DNA of 64,000 bases from an uncultured Prevotellaceae bacterium (GTDB lineage Bacteria; Bacteroidota; Bacteroidia; Bacteroidales; Bacteroidaceae). The notes below the pieces were generated by a model that worked only from the letters and a program-made list of their open reading frames with translations, searched no databases and was not told the origin of the DNA. A program made the position numbers and the translations under genes. Positions 8,864 to 16,402 of this stretch are shown here, piece by piece. Position 1 is the first letter of the stretch; every line of letters starts with the position of its first letter. The stretch is taken from the NCBI GenBank assembly GCA_900314755.1, contig OMWH01000003.1, positions 101,294 through 165,293 of the forward strand. Direction: 5' to 3'.

Positions 8864-10855
8864 ATGAACAGGAAACTACTAATCAGTGCCCTTGCCTTGT
8901 CAACGGCACTTTCTTCCTTCGGACAGACGAATACGATGGAGGTGAACACGAAGAAAATGGGGGCTCCCATTCAGTCCACGATGTATGGTATCTTTTTTGA
9001 GGACATCAACTTTGCCGCAGACGGCGGCTTATATGGTGAGCTCGTCAAAAACCGTTCCTTTGAGTTCCCGCAGGAACTGATGGGATGGCAGGCATTTGGC
9101 TGTGTGGACGTGGAGGATGACGGTCCCTTTGAGCGTTGTCCGCATTATGTGGTACTCTCCGACCCTGGTCATAAGGAGCGCCGCTCGGGTCTGGTGAACG
9201 AAGGATTCTTCGGCATCGGTGTCGAGAAGGGTGAGTCCTACCGCTTCTCCGTATGGGCAAAGGCTCCCAAGGGGGAGGCTGCCATCCGCGTACAGCTGAT
9301 TGACGAGAACTCGATGGACGAGAAGCAGGAGTTCGTAGAGCAGGAGATCACCATCAAGGGTTCTGACTGGAAGAAATACACCACTACGCTGACATCACCC
9401 AAGAAGGACAAGCATGCCAAGCTGCGCATCTTCCTGAAGGGTACCAACAGTGTTGCCTTGGAGCATATCTCCCTCTTCCCCGTCAACACTTACAAGAATC
9501 GTGAGAATGGTATGCGCCGTGACCTCGCACAGGCTCTTGCCGACCTGAAGCCGGGCATCTTCCGCTTCCCTGGTGGGTGTATCGTGGAGGGTACCGACCT
9601 TGCCACACGCTACCAATGGAAGAACACGCTGGGTCCCGTCGAGAACCGTCCTTTGAACGGCAACCGCTGGGAGCATACCTTCGACTACCGTTACTATCCC
9701 GACTACTACCAGAGCTATGGTCTGGGCTTCTATGAGTTCTTCCAGCTCTCTGAGGACATCGGTGCGGAGCCACTGCCTATCCTCAACGTGGGTATGGCTT
9801 GCCAGTACCAGAACTGGAACGACGAGCGTGCACATGTTCCCATGGACGAGCTGCAGCCGTACATTGACGACTGTCTCGACCTCATCGAGTTTGCCAATGG
9901 TCCTGCCAACAGCAAATGGGGTAAGATCCGTGCGGAGATGGGACACCCCGCTCCTTTCAACATGAAGTATATCGGTGTGGGCAACGAGCAGTGGGGTGAG
10001 TTCTACTATGAGCGTCTGAAACCTTTCGTTGCTGCCATCCGTGCGAAATACCCCAACATCAAGATTGTTGGAACCAGTGGTCCTGTCCCAGAGGACAAGC
10101 CAGACAACACCTACCGCTTTGAGGACGGCTGGAAGGCGATGAAAGCTCAGAAGGCTGACTTGGTCGACGAGCATTACTACCGCGACGAGGAGTGGTTCCT
10201 GACCCATGGTCTGCGCTACGACTCCTACGACCGCAAGGGTCCAAAAGTGTTCGCCGGTGAGTATGCCTGCCATGGCAAGGGTAAGAAATGGAACCATTAT
10301 GAGGCTGCCATTCTTGAGGCTGCCTTCATGACCGGCTTCGAACGCAATGCTGATGTGGTACACATGACGACTCCCGCTCCGCTCTTCGCCCACGTGGACG
10401 GATGGCAGTGGCGCCCCGACCAGATATGGTATGATAATACGGATATGTTCAAGACCGTCAGCTACTACGTGCAGCAGATGTATGCCACCAATGCGGGTAC
10501 TAACGTGCTGTCGCTGACAATGGATAAGAAACCTGTTGCCAACCAGGCTGGACAGAACGGGCTCTTCGCCTCTGCCGCCTTTGACAGCAAGACGGGGGAG
10601 GTGATTATCAAGGTGGCAAACACCTCGAAGCAGAAGCAGACAGTCGCCTTCAATCTCTCGGACATCAAGGGTGAGCGCACGGCAAAGACCCTCACACTCT
10701 GCCATGACGGCATGGATGACGAGAACTCTATCTGCAAGCCCGAGCTGATTACACCGAAGACTGGAACGGCTCAAGTGACTGCCGCAGGTAAGTCGGCTGT
10801 CCTCAACGACGAGCTTCCTTCTATGTCATTCCGCATCTACCGTATTGCAAAGTGA
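8864..10855 (+). CDS. Alpha-L-arabinofuranosidase, GH51, secreted
   Basis: Removes arabinofuranosyl units from arabinan or arabinoxylan. The 663-residue protein starts with a signal peptide (MNRKLLISALALSTAL, ending near SFGQ). A carbohydrate-binding-like segment lies near residues 100-205. The GH51 barrel follows, with acid/base Glu375 in GVGNEQWG and nucleophile Glu466 in FAGEYACH. A C-terminal beta domain ends at the stop. The start at 8864 is chosen for the signal peptide. The upstream divergent XylE-type porter fits pentose use. The stop codon lies inside a 120-bp repeat element, so the last codon is at its boundary. Confidence 0.95.
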   Translation: MNRKLLISALALSTALSSFGQTNTMEVNTKKMGAPIQSTMYGIFFEDINFAADGGLYGELVKNRSFEFPQELMGWQAFGCVDVEDDGPFERCPHYVVLSDPGHKERRSGLVNEGFFGIGVEKGESYRFSVWAKAPKGEAAIRVQLIDENSMDEKQEFVEQEITIKGSDWKKYTTTLTSPKKDKHAKLRIFLKGTNSVALEHISLFPVNTYKNRENGMRRDLAQALADLKPGIFRFPGGCIVEGTDLATRYQWKNTLGPVENRPLNGNRWEHTFDYRYYPDYYQSYGLGFYEFFQLSEDIGAEPLPILNVGMACQYQNWNDERAHVPMDELQPYIDDCLDLIEFANGPANSKWGKIRAEMGHPAPFNMKYIGVGNEQWGEFYYERLKPFVAAIRAKYPNIKIVGTSGPVPEDKPDNTYRFEDGWKAMKAQKADLVDEHYYRDEEWFLTHGLRYDSYDRKGPKVFAGEYACHGKGKKWNHYEAAILEAAFMTGFERNADVVHMTTPAPLFAHVDGWQWRPDQIWYDNTDMFKTVSYYVQQMYATNAGTNVLSLTMDKKPVANQAGQNGLFASAAFDSKTGEVIIKVANTSKQKQTVAFNLSDIKGERTAKTLTLCHDGMDDENSICKPELITPKTGTAQVTAAGKSAVLNDELPSMSFRIYRIAK

Positions 10856-10972
10856 TATCGGAGCAATTGTAAATCAAATTGAATTGCAAAGTAAATCAAA
10901 TTGAATTGCAAAGTAAATCAATTTGAATTACCGAGTAAATCAATTTGATTTGCAACAAGGGGGATAACACTT
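10850..10972. repeat. Palindromic interspersed element, copy 1 (four 22-bp units)
   Basis: Four tandem 22-bp units start at 10869, 10891, 10913 and 10935; each opens with GTAAATCAA and has a near-palindromic core AAATCAAwTTGAwTT. The block is flanked by short inverted ends: AAGTGATATC at 10850-10859 and GATAACACTT at 10963-10972. The left end overlaps the last codon and stop of the arabinofuranosidase gene. A second copy in inverted orientation is at 49160-49280. There are no unique spacers, so it is not a CRISPR. Confidence 0.85.
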
Positions 10973-10979
10973 AACAAAC

Positions 10980-11017
10980 AAAGCCCTGCTCCCTGACAAG
11001 GGAAAGCAGGGCTTTTT
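10980..11017 (+). terminator. Rho-independent terminator after the GH51 gene
   Basis: Stem AAAGCCCTGCT (10980-10990) pairs with AGCAGGGCTTT; a nested CCCT/AGGG pair closes the loop, and a T run follows. It lies just after repeat element copy 1. Confidence 0.85.
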
Positions 11018-11083
11018 ACGTGAAAAAACAGGTCAAAATTTGGCTGTTTCCTTAATTATGAGTAATTTTAAATTTTATTTTAA

Positions 11084-11146
11084 GGGTACTCACGCTCGGA
11101 AAATTGCAAATAAATTTGCATTTTCGCTCACTTATTCGTACCTTTG
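11084..11146 (+). promoter_or_regulatory. metF promoter, copy 1 of a shared promoter module
   Basis: Box TTTG at 11115-11118, 20-bp spacer, -7 box TACCTTTG at 11139-11146. From GGTACTC (about 11086) to the -7 box the sequence matches the promoter before the AICAR transformylase gene at about 37958-38022. The -33 box lies inside the dyad GCAAATAAATTTGC. Confidence 0.75.
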
Positions 11147-11171
11147 TAGCGTATTGTGCAGGTACACGAAG

Positions 11172-12128
11172 ATGACAGTAGCAGATTATATCAAGCAAGA
11201 TACTGGTGAGAGGCGCTTCTCCTTTGAGGTGCTGCCACCACTGAAAGGGAACGGCACCGAGGCGCTGTTCCAGACGATTGATAAACTCGCGGTTTTCAAC
11301 CCGGCGTTTATCAACATCACCACACATCATTCGGAATATGTCTACAAGGAACTGGAGAACGGTCAGTTTGAGCGTCAGCGCATTCGTCGCAGACCTGGTA
11401 CGATAGCCATCGCTGCCGCTATCCAGCACCGGTACGACATCCCCGTGGAGCCGCATGTGATATGCAGCGGTACGACGATAGAGCAGATTGAGTATGAGCT
11501 GCTCGACTTGCAGTTCCTGGGTATCCGCAACCTCATGCTGCTGCGTGGTGACAAAGCGAAGGAGGACAGCCGGTTCACTCCCACACCCGGAGGGCACGCC
11601 CATACTACTGACCTGATTCGGCAGGTGGTGCGTTTCAACGAGGGATTCTTTGCCGACGGCACCCCCATCAAGCACCCCGGTGCGAAGTTCGACTTCGGGG
11701 TGGCATGCTATCCGGAGAAACACGAGGAGGCTCCTAACCTGGAGCGCGACATGGAGTATCTCAAACAGAAGCAGGACTTAGGGGCACAGTATGCGGTGAC
11801 CCAGTTGTTCTTCGACAACAGTAAATTCTTCGACTTCGTGGAGAAGGCTCGGCAGATGGGTATCACCATCCCCATCATACCGGGCATCAAGCCGATGGCG
11901 AAGCTGAGCCAGTTGACGGTGGTGCCCAAGACATTCCATTGTGACATCCCTGAGGCGCTGGCAAAGGAGATTGTGAAGTGTAAGACTGACGAGCAGGCTC
12001 GGCAACTGGGTATCGAATGGACCACCCAGCAGTGCCAGGAGCTCTATGAGCATGGTGTCAAGAACATCCATTTCTATACCGTGTCTGCCGTTGACTCCGT
12101 CGTGGAGGTCGCCAAACGATTACTATAG
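11172..12128 (+). CDS. metF: 5,10-methylenetetrahydrofolate reductase
   Basis: Flavoenzyme that reduces methylene-THF to methyl-THF for methionine synthesis. The start at 11172 gives 318 residues, normal for bacterial MetF; the longer frame from 11040 runs through the promoter and is rejected. FSFEVLPP at the N-terminus carries the catalytic Glu, ITTHHS fits the family, and LMLLRGDK matches the NxxxLRGD motif. VTQLFFDN and PIIPGIKPM are further family blocks. No methionine riboswitch fits in the 25-nt leader. holB follows after a 9-bp-repeat spacer. Confidence 0.96.
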   Translation: MTVADYIKQDTGERRFSFEVLPPLKGNGTEALFQTIDKLAVFNPAFINITTHHSEYVYKELENGQFERQRIRRRPGTIAIAAAIQHRYDIPVEPHVICSGTTIEQIEYELLDLQFLGIRNLMLLRGDKAKEDSRFTPTPGGHAHTTDLIRQVVRFNEGFFADGTPIKHPGAKFDFGVACYPEKHEEAPNLERDMEYLKQKQDLGAQYAVTQLFFDNSKFFDFVEKARQMGITIPIIPGIKPMAKLSQLTVVPKTFHCDIPEALAKEIVKCKTDEQARQLGIEWTTQQCQELYEHGVKNIHFYTVSAVDSVVEVAKRLL

Positions 12129-12153
12129 TTACTATAGGAACTATAAAACTAAA
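12125..12153 (+). repeat. 9-bp tandem units between metF and holB
   Basis: Three units of ACTATAGGN type (ACTATAGTT, ACTATAGGA, ACTATAAAA). The run begins inside the last codons of metF, whose TAG stop is part of the first unit, and ends a few bases before the holB start. The same pattern is found at 13264-13299 and 39233-39270. Confidence 0.8.
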
Positions 12154-12158
12154 AAAAT

Positions 12159-13265
12159 ATGTTCGAGCAAGTCATAGGACAACAAGAGGTGCAGGAACGG
12201 CTGCTTCAGATGGAAGAGGAGCAGCGGTTGCCCCATGCGCTGATGCTGTGTGGTCCTATGGGGTGTGGCAAGATGGCTATTGCCATGGCTTTCGCCAAGC
12301 ACCTGCTGAGCCGAAACGGCAATGCAGAGGCGATGCTTGCCAAATGGGAGCACCCGGACCTGCATTTCACCTACCCCACTATCAAACTGCCTTCGATGAG
12401 CGCTGACCATAAGCCGATGTCTGACGATTTCGCCCAGCAGTGGCATGAGCTGGTCATGGCAGGTCCCTACTTCACCATGAACGAATGGTTGGAGATGATG
12501 GGGGGTGAGAACCAGCAGGCGATTATCACGGCAGGTGAGAGCGACGCGCTGATCCGTAAGCTGTCGCTCAAATCGAGCCAGGGGGGCTATAAGGTGAGCC
12601 TCATCTGGTTGCCGGAACGCATGAACATCGAATGTGCCAACAAGATACTGAAACTCTTGGAGGAACCTCCGCAGCAGACCATCTTCCTGCTGGTATGCGA
12701 GGAACCGGAACGGTTGCTGGAGACTATCCGTAGCCGTGTACAGCGTATCGATGTCAAACGCATTGCCGACGAGGATATCCGACAGGCACTCATCACCCAA
12801 CGGGGACTCAATGAGGAGAATGCACAACGGGTGGCTCGCATGGCGAACGGCAGCTGGCTGAAAGCACTGGAGATGCTGAGTGTCGACTCCGAGAACGAGT
12901 TCTTCCTCGACATGTTCCAGACACTGATGCGACTTGCCTACCAGCGTAAGGTGAAAGACTTGAAGACATGGAGCGAACGGATGGCAGGTATAGGACGTGA
13001 GAAGCAGAAACGGTTCCTCGACTATTTCCTCAGACTCATCCGCGAGAACTTCATGTTCAACTTCCAGGAGCCGGAACTCTGCTACATGTCCCAACGGGAG
13101 GAGGACTTTGCCAAGAACTTCGCCCGCTTCATCAACGAGGCGAACGTCATCCCCATCAGTGAGCTTGCCAACCGTGCCATCAGGGATATCGGACAGAATG
13201 CCAATGCGAAGATCGTGTTCTTTGACTTCGCCCTTCAAATGATTGTACTATTAATAACAAAATAA
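12159..13265 (+). CDS. holB: DNA polymerase III subunit delta'
   Basis: Clamp-loader subunit; 368 residues. The N-terminal AAA-type domain has VIGQQEVQERL, the P-loop-like GPMGCGKM, and WLPERMN plus KLLEEPPQQTIFLLVCE, typical for the delta'/gamma fold. IRSRVQRI holds the SRC-like arginine-finger region (SRV here). The C-terminal half is helical. The zinc-binding Cys cluster of some delta' proteins is not seen, as is common in Bacteroidota. It lies in the conserved order holB-ricT-gldH. Confidence 0.9.
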   Translation: MFEQVIGQQEVQERLLQMEEEQRLPHALMLCGPMGCGKMAIAMAFAKHLLSRNGNAEAMLAKWEHPDLHFTYPTIKLPSMSADHKPMSDDFAQQWHELVMAGPYFTMNEWLEMMGGENQQAIITAGESDALIRKLSLKSSQGGYKVSLIWLPERMNIECANKILKLLEEPPQQTIFLLVCEEPERLLETIRSRVQRIDVKRIADEDIRQALITQRGLNEENAQRVARMANGSWLKALEMLSVDSENEFFLDMFQTLMRLAYQRKVKDLKTWSERMAGIGREKQKRFLDYFLRLIRENFMFNFQEPELCYMSQREEDFAKNFARFINEANVIPISELANRAIRDIGQNANAKIVFFDFALQMIVLLITK

Positions 13266-13299
13266 CTATAGGTACTATAGCCAGTATAGGAACTATAAA
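13264..13299 (+). repeat. 9-bp tandem units between holB and ricT
   Basis: Four units at a 9-bp period: ACTATAGGT, ACTATAGCC, AGTATAGGA, ACTATAAAA. The run starts at the holB stop and ends about 14 bp before the ricT ATG, so it fills the gap. Confidence 0.8.
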
Positions 13300-13312
13300 A
13301 AAAGAAAAGAAT

Positions 13313-14482
13313 ATGGAAAAAGCAAAAGACCTCGAGATAAAGACCGGTTGTGACCGCGGACTGTGCCGCCTTGCCGTAGGCAGGCAGGATAAGCAGCTGA
13401 ACACTTATGACTGGCTTGCCGACGTACCGGGTAATACGGATACGACAGACTTGGTAGAGGTGCAGTTCAAACATACCCGCAAGGGATACTATCACAATGT
13501 CAACAACCTGGAGCTGAAGAAAGGGGACATCGTCGCCGTGGAGGCTAACCCGGGACATGACATCGGAGTGGTGACCCTCACTGGACGACTCGTCAAACTG
13601 CAGATCAAGAAAGCAAACCTCAAGAGTGCTGACGATATCAAGCGTATCTACCGTATCGCACGCCCTGTCGACATGGAGAAATACCATGAGGCGAAGAAGA
13701 GGGAACACGCTACCATGATAGAGAGCCGGCAGATAGCCAAGGGGCTGGGACTGAAGATGAAGATCGGCGACGTGGAGTACCAGGGGGATGGCAACAAGGC
13801 GATCTTCTACTATATCGCTGACGAGCGTGTCGACTTCCGCCAACTCATCAAAGACCTTGCCGCCGCTTTCCATGTACGTATCGAGATGAAACAGATTGGT
13901 GCAAGACAGGAAGCTGGACGCATCGGAGGTACAGGACCATGCGGACGTGAGCTCTGCTGTGCCACCTGGATGAAGAACTTCGTCAGTGTGGGTACCGGTT
14001 CTGCCCGTTATCAGGATATCTCCCTCAACCCCCAGAAGCTGGCTGGTATGTGTGCCAAACTGAAATGCTGTCTGAACTATGAGGTGGATGACTATGTGGA
14101 GGCGAGCCGTAAATTACCTTCCAAGGATATCACCCTGCAGACCATGGATGCTGAATATCACTATTTCAAAGCCGACATCCTGGCAGGACTCATCTCCTAC
14201 TCTACAGACAAGCATGTAGCTGCTAATCTGGAGACTATCACAGCAGAACGTGCCAAGCAGATTATCGAGATGAACCGTAAGGGTGAGAAACCGCTCTCCT
14301 TACAGGAAGACGGCAAGAAACAGGAGCCGGAACGCCCTCTTGACCTTGCAACGCAGGAGAACATCAACCGCTTCGACAAGGCGAAGAAGAAAAAGAAGAA
14401 GCATAAGAAGCCTAATAACGGTGGCGGTAATGCCAACCAGTCACAACGACGCGATCAGAAACCCAAGGATGCGAAAGAGTAG
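13313..14482 (+). CDS. ricT: PSP1 domain protein, RicT/YaaT family
   Basis: A 389-residue member of the PSP1 (YaaT/RicT) family. In Bacillus, RicT works with RicA and RicF in an iron-sulfur complex that influences RNase Y; that role is not shown for Bacteroidota. The core is residues about 20-300, with many Cys (GCDRGLCRL, GPCGRELCC, MCAKLKCCLNY) suited to a metal cluster. The tail is rich in Lys (about residues 355-389) and probably disordered. The gldH frame begins inside its last five codons. Confidence 0.88.
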   Translation: MEKAKDLEIKTGCDRGLCRLAVGRQDKQLNTYDWLADVPGNTDTTDLVEVQFKHTRKGYYHNVNNLELKKGDIVAVEANPGHDIGVVTLTGRLVKLQIKKANLKSADDIKRIYRIARPVDMEKYHEAKKREHATMIESRQIAKGLGLKMKIGDVEYQGDGNKAIFYYIADERVDFRQLIKDLAAAFHVRIEMKQIGARQEAGRIGGTGPCGRELCCATWMKNFVSVGTGSARYQDISLNPQKLAGMCAKLKCCLNYEVDDYVEASRKLPSKDITLQTMDAEYHYFKADILAGLISYSTDKHVAANLETITAERAKQIIEMNRKGEKPLSLQEDGKKQEPERPLDLATQENINRFDKAKKKKKKHKKPNNGGGNANQSQRRDQKPKDAKE

Positions 14483-14936
14483 TTACACCTTATTATATTA
14501 TATAGGGGCGGTACTGCTCTTCCTTTCATGCGACAGCAGGACTACCTATAGCCACTACCAGCATGTGAACGTTACGGGCTGGGAGAAGAACGATGCTATC
14601 GTCTATGAGATTCCTCCTGCTCCACAGGATGGGGTCTATCAGGAGACTGTCGGCATACGTATCGCACGTTCCTTCCCGTTCATGGGACTATCCTTGATAG
14701 TTGACCAGACAGTATACCCCTCCATGAGAAGCTATAGCGACACGTTGAACTGCAAACTGATTGACGAGGAAGGCAATGTGCATGGACAAGGCATCAGCCA
14801 CTATCAGTTCTCTTTTCCCATTGACACCATCCATCTGCACAAAGGAGACTCGTTGTCTGTCTCTGTACGTCATGACATGAAAAGAGAAATATTGCCCGGG
14901 GTAACGGATATCGGCATGATGATGACCCGGGAATAG
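14469..14936 (+). CDS. gldH: Gliding motility lipoprotein GldH homologue
   Basis: A 155-residue lipoprotein: MRKSSYTLLYYIG starts a signal peptide and LLFLSC gives the lipobox Cys. The body has the GldH-like pattern (IRIARSFPFMGLSLIVDQ, then GHYQF-like strand and a KGDSLSVSVRHDM end). GldH is needed for gliding in Flavobacterium but is also found in non-motile Bacteroidales, where the role is unclear. Start at 14469 overlaps ricT by 14 nt, so translation is probably coupled. Confidence 0.85.
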   Translation: MRKSSYTLLYYIGAVLLFLSCDSRTTYSHYQHVNVTGWEKNDAIVYEIPPAPQDGVYQETVGIRIARSFPFMGLSLIVDQTVYPSMRSYSDTLNCKLIDEEGNVHGQGISHYQFSFPIDTIHLHKGDSLSVSVRHDMKREILPGVTDIGMMMTRE

Positions 14937-14938
14937 GT

Positions 14939-16402
14939 TTACGACCTGATCAGGTTGCGACTGGCATCAATACGCAAGAAGATAAACAACAGAATGGTGA
15001 AGCCCCATAAGGAGGAACCACCATAACTGAAGAATGGCAATGGGATACCTATGACAGGGGTCAGTCCTAACACCATGCCGACATTGATGAAGACATGGAA
15101 GAGGAAGATGCTCAACACACAATAGCCATAGACTCGTCCGAAGCGGAACGGCTGCCGCTCTGAGAGATGAATCAGCCGTAATATCAACGCAAGAAACAGC
15201 AACAACACACCTGCTGAACCCAGGAAGCCCTCTTCCTCACCTACCGTACAGAAGATAAAGTCAGTATCCTGCTCGGGTACAAACTTCAACTTGGTCTGCG
15301 TACCGTTCAGAAAACCTTTTCCTTCCAATCCTCCTGAGCCAATGGCTATCTCACTCTGATGCACGTTATAGCCCGCACCCCGTAAGTCTTCCTCAAGTCC
15401 CAGCAGCACATTGATACGAGTCCGCTGGTGGGGCTCCATCATGTTATTGAGGATGAAGTCGGCACCATAGAAGAAACCTACTGACCCTACGGTGAAGAGT
15501 GCGATATAGAAATAGTTACGGATACGGGAACTCAACCCCTCATAAATAAGATAGCCAACAAGTATCGTTGTCAGCGCCAACTGGACATAACAGATATTAA
15601 AGGAGAATTTCAACAGCAACAAAGAACAAAGGGTGATTCCCAGACTATAGATAACAATATGCCATGCCACCCGCTTGTCTCTGCCATAGACCCAGACCAT
15701 ACCTGCGACAAACAACTGCACCAACAACAAAACGGAGAACTCACCTACTGAGGTGGGAGAGTCTGCCAGATATACCTCGGCATAACGGATTCCTACCACG
15801 AAATAAATGACTGCTGCTACTCCCGTAAACAATATAGAACCTGGCATTCCCTCTCGATAGAACATCAGGAAAAAGGCAAAATAGACCAACGCCGAACCTG
15901 TCTCACGCTGCAGGATGATAAACACCATAGGCAAGAAGATAATTGCCAAAGTCGCACCAAAATGCTTCCATTGATGGATGTTATATCCATAGGTAGACAT
16001 GAACTTCGCCAAGGCAAGGGAGGTGGCAAACTTGGCAAACTCTGCCGGCTGGATACGAAGAGGACCCAGAACCAGCCACGACCGGGAGCCTTTGATAGTA
16101 TGAGTATTGAAAATGGTAAGAAACAACAACAGCAATAACAACCCATAAATGATGTAAGCAAAGGTGTCGTAGAATCTGTCATCAGACATCAGGATGGTGA
16201 AGCCCAGGACAATAGACGTTCCTATCCAGATAATCTGCATACCGGAACGGGTATCCAAACTGAAGATATCCGCATCGCCGTATGAGTAGCTGGCACCACA
16301 CACACTAATCCACCCAAACGTCAACAGGGCGATATAGATAAGTATCGTCCACCAGTCTATAGAACGGAAAATACTAGTCTGCTTACCTGATTGTGTTGCC
16401 AT
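14939..16402 (-). CDS. rodA: Rod-shape SEDS glycosyltransferase RodA
   Basis: Peptidoglycan polymerase of the SEDS family acting with PBP2 in cell elongation. The protein has 487 residues and about ten membrane helices. Conserved pieces are KGSRSWLVLGPLRIQPAEF (residues about 103-121, SEDS hallmark), LQRETGSALVYF, and the late FFSYGGSSLWGF. It is slightly longer than E. coli RodA. The start overlaps the mrdA end by 20 nt. Last gene of the minus-strand mre operon, converging with gldH with only 2 bp between stops. Confidence 0.95.
   Translation of the reverse strand: MATQSGKQTSIFRSIDWWTILIYIALLTFGWISVCGASYSYGDADIFSLDTRSGMQIIWIGTSIVLGFTILMSDDRFYDTFAYIIYGLLLLLLFLTIFNTHTIKGSRSWLVLGPLRIQPAEFAKFATSLALAKFMSTYGYNIHQWKHFGATLAIIFLPMVFIILQRETGSALVYFAFFLMFYREGMPGSILFTGVAAVIYFVVGIRYAEVYLADSPTSVGEFSVLLLVQLFVAGMVWVYGRDKRVAWHIVIYSLGITLCSLLLLKFSFNICYVQLALTTILVGYLIYEGLSSRIRNYFYIALFTVGSVGFFYGADFILNNMMEPHQRTRINVLLGLEEDLRGAGYNVHQSEIAIGSGGLEGKGFLNGTQTKLKFVPEQDTDFIFCTVGEEEGFLGSAGVLLLFLALILRLIHLSERQPFRFGRVYGYCVLSIFLFHVFINVGMVLGLTPVIGIPLPFFSYGGSSLWGFTILLFIFLRIDASRNLIRS

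Noticed and set aside
9395-10774. 459-codon open frame on the minus strand
   Set aside because: It lies opposite the well-supported GH51 gene and shows no domain; strong codon bias of the true gene creates the open frame.
10869-10956. CRISPR array
   Set aside because: Units are contiguous 22-bp repeats without unique spacers, and no cas genes are present.
11147-11171. SAM riboswitch before metF
   Set aside because: The leader after the promoter box is too short for any known SAM riboswitch.
12233-12280. ATP-binding P-loop as proof of a gamma/tau clamp-loader subunit
   Set aside because: The size and the lack of other gamma/tau features favour delta', which can keep a P-loop-like sequence.
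12141-13238. 365-codon minus-strand frame
   Set aside because: Shadow of holB; no recognisable motif.
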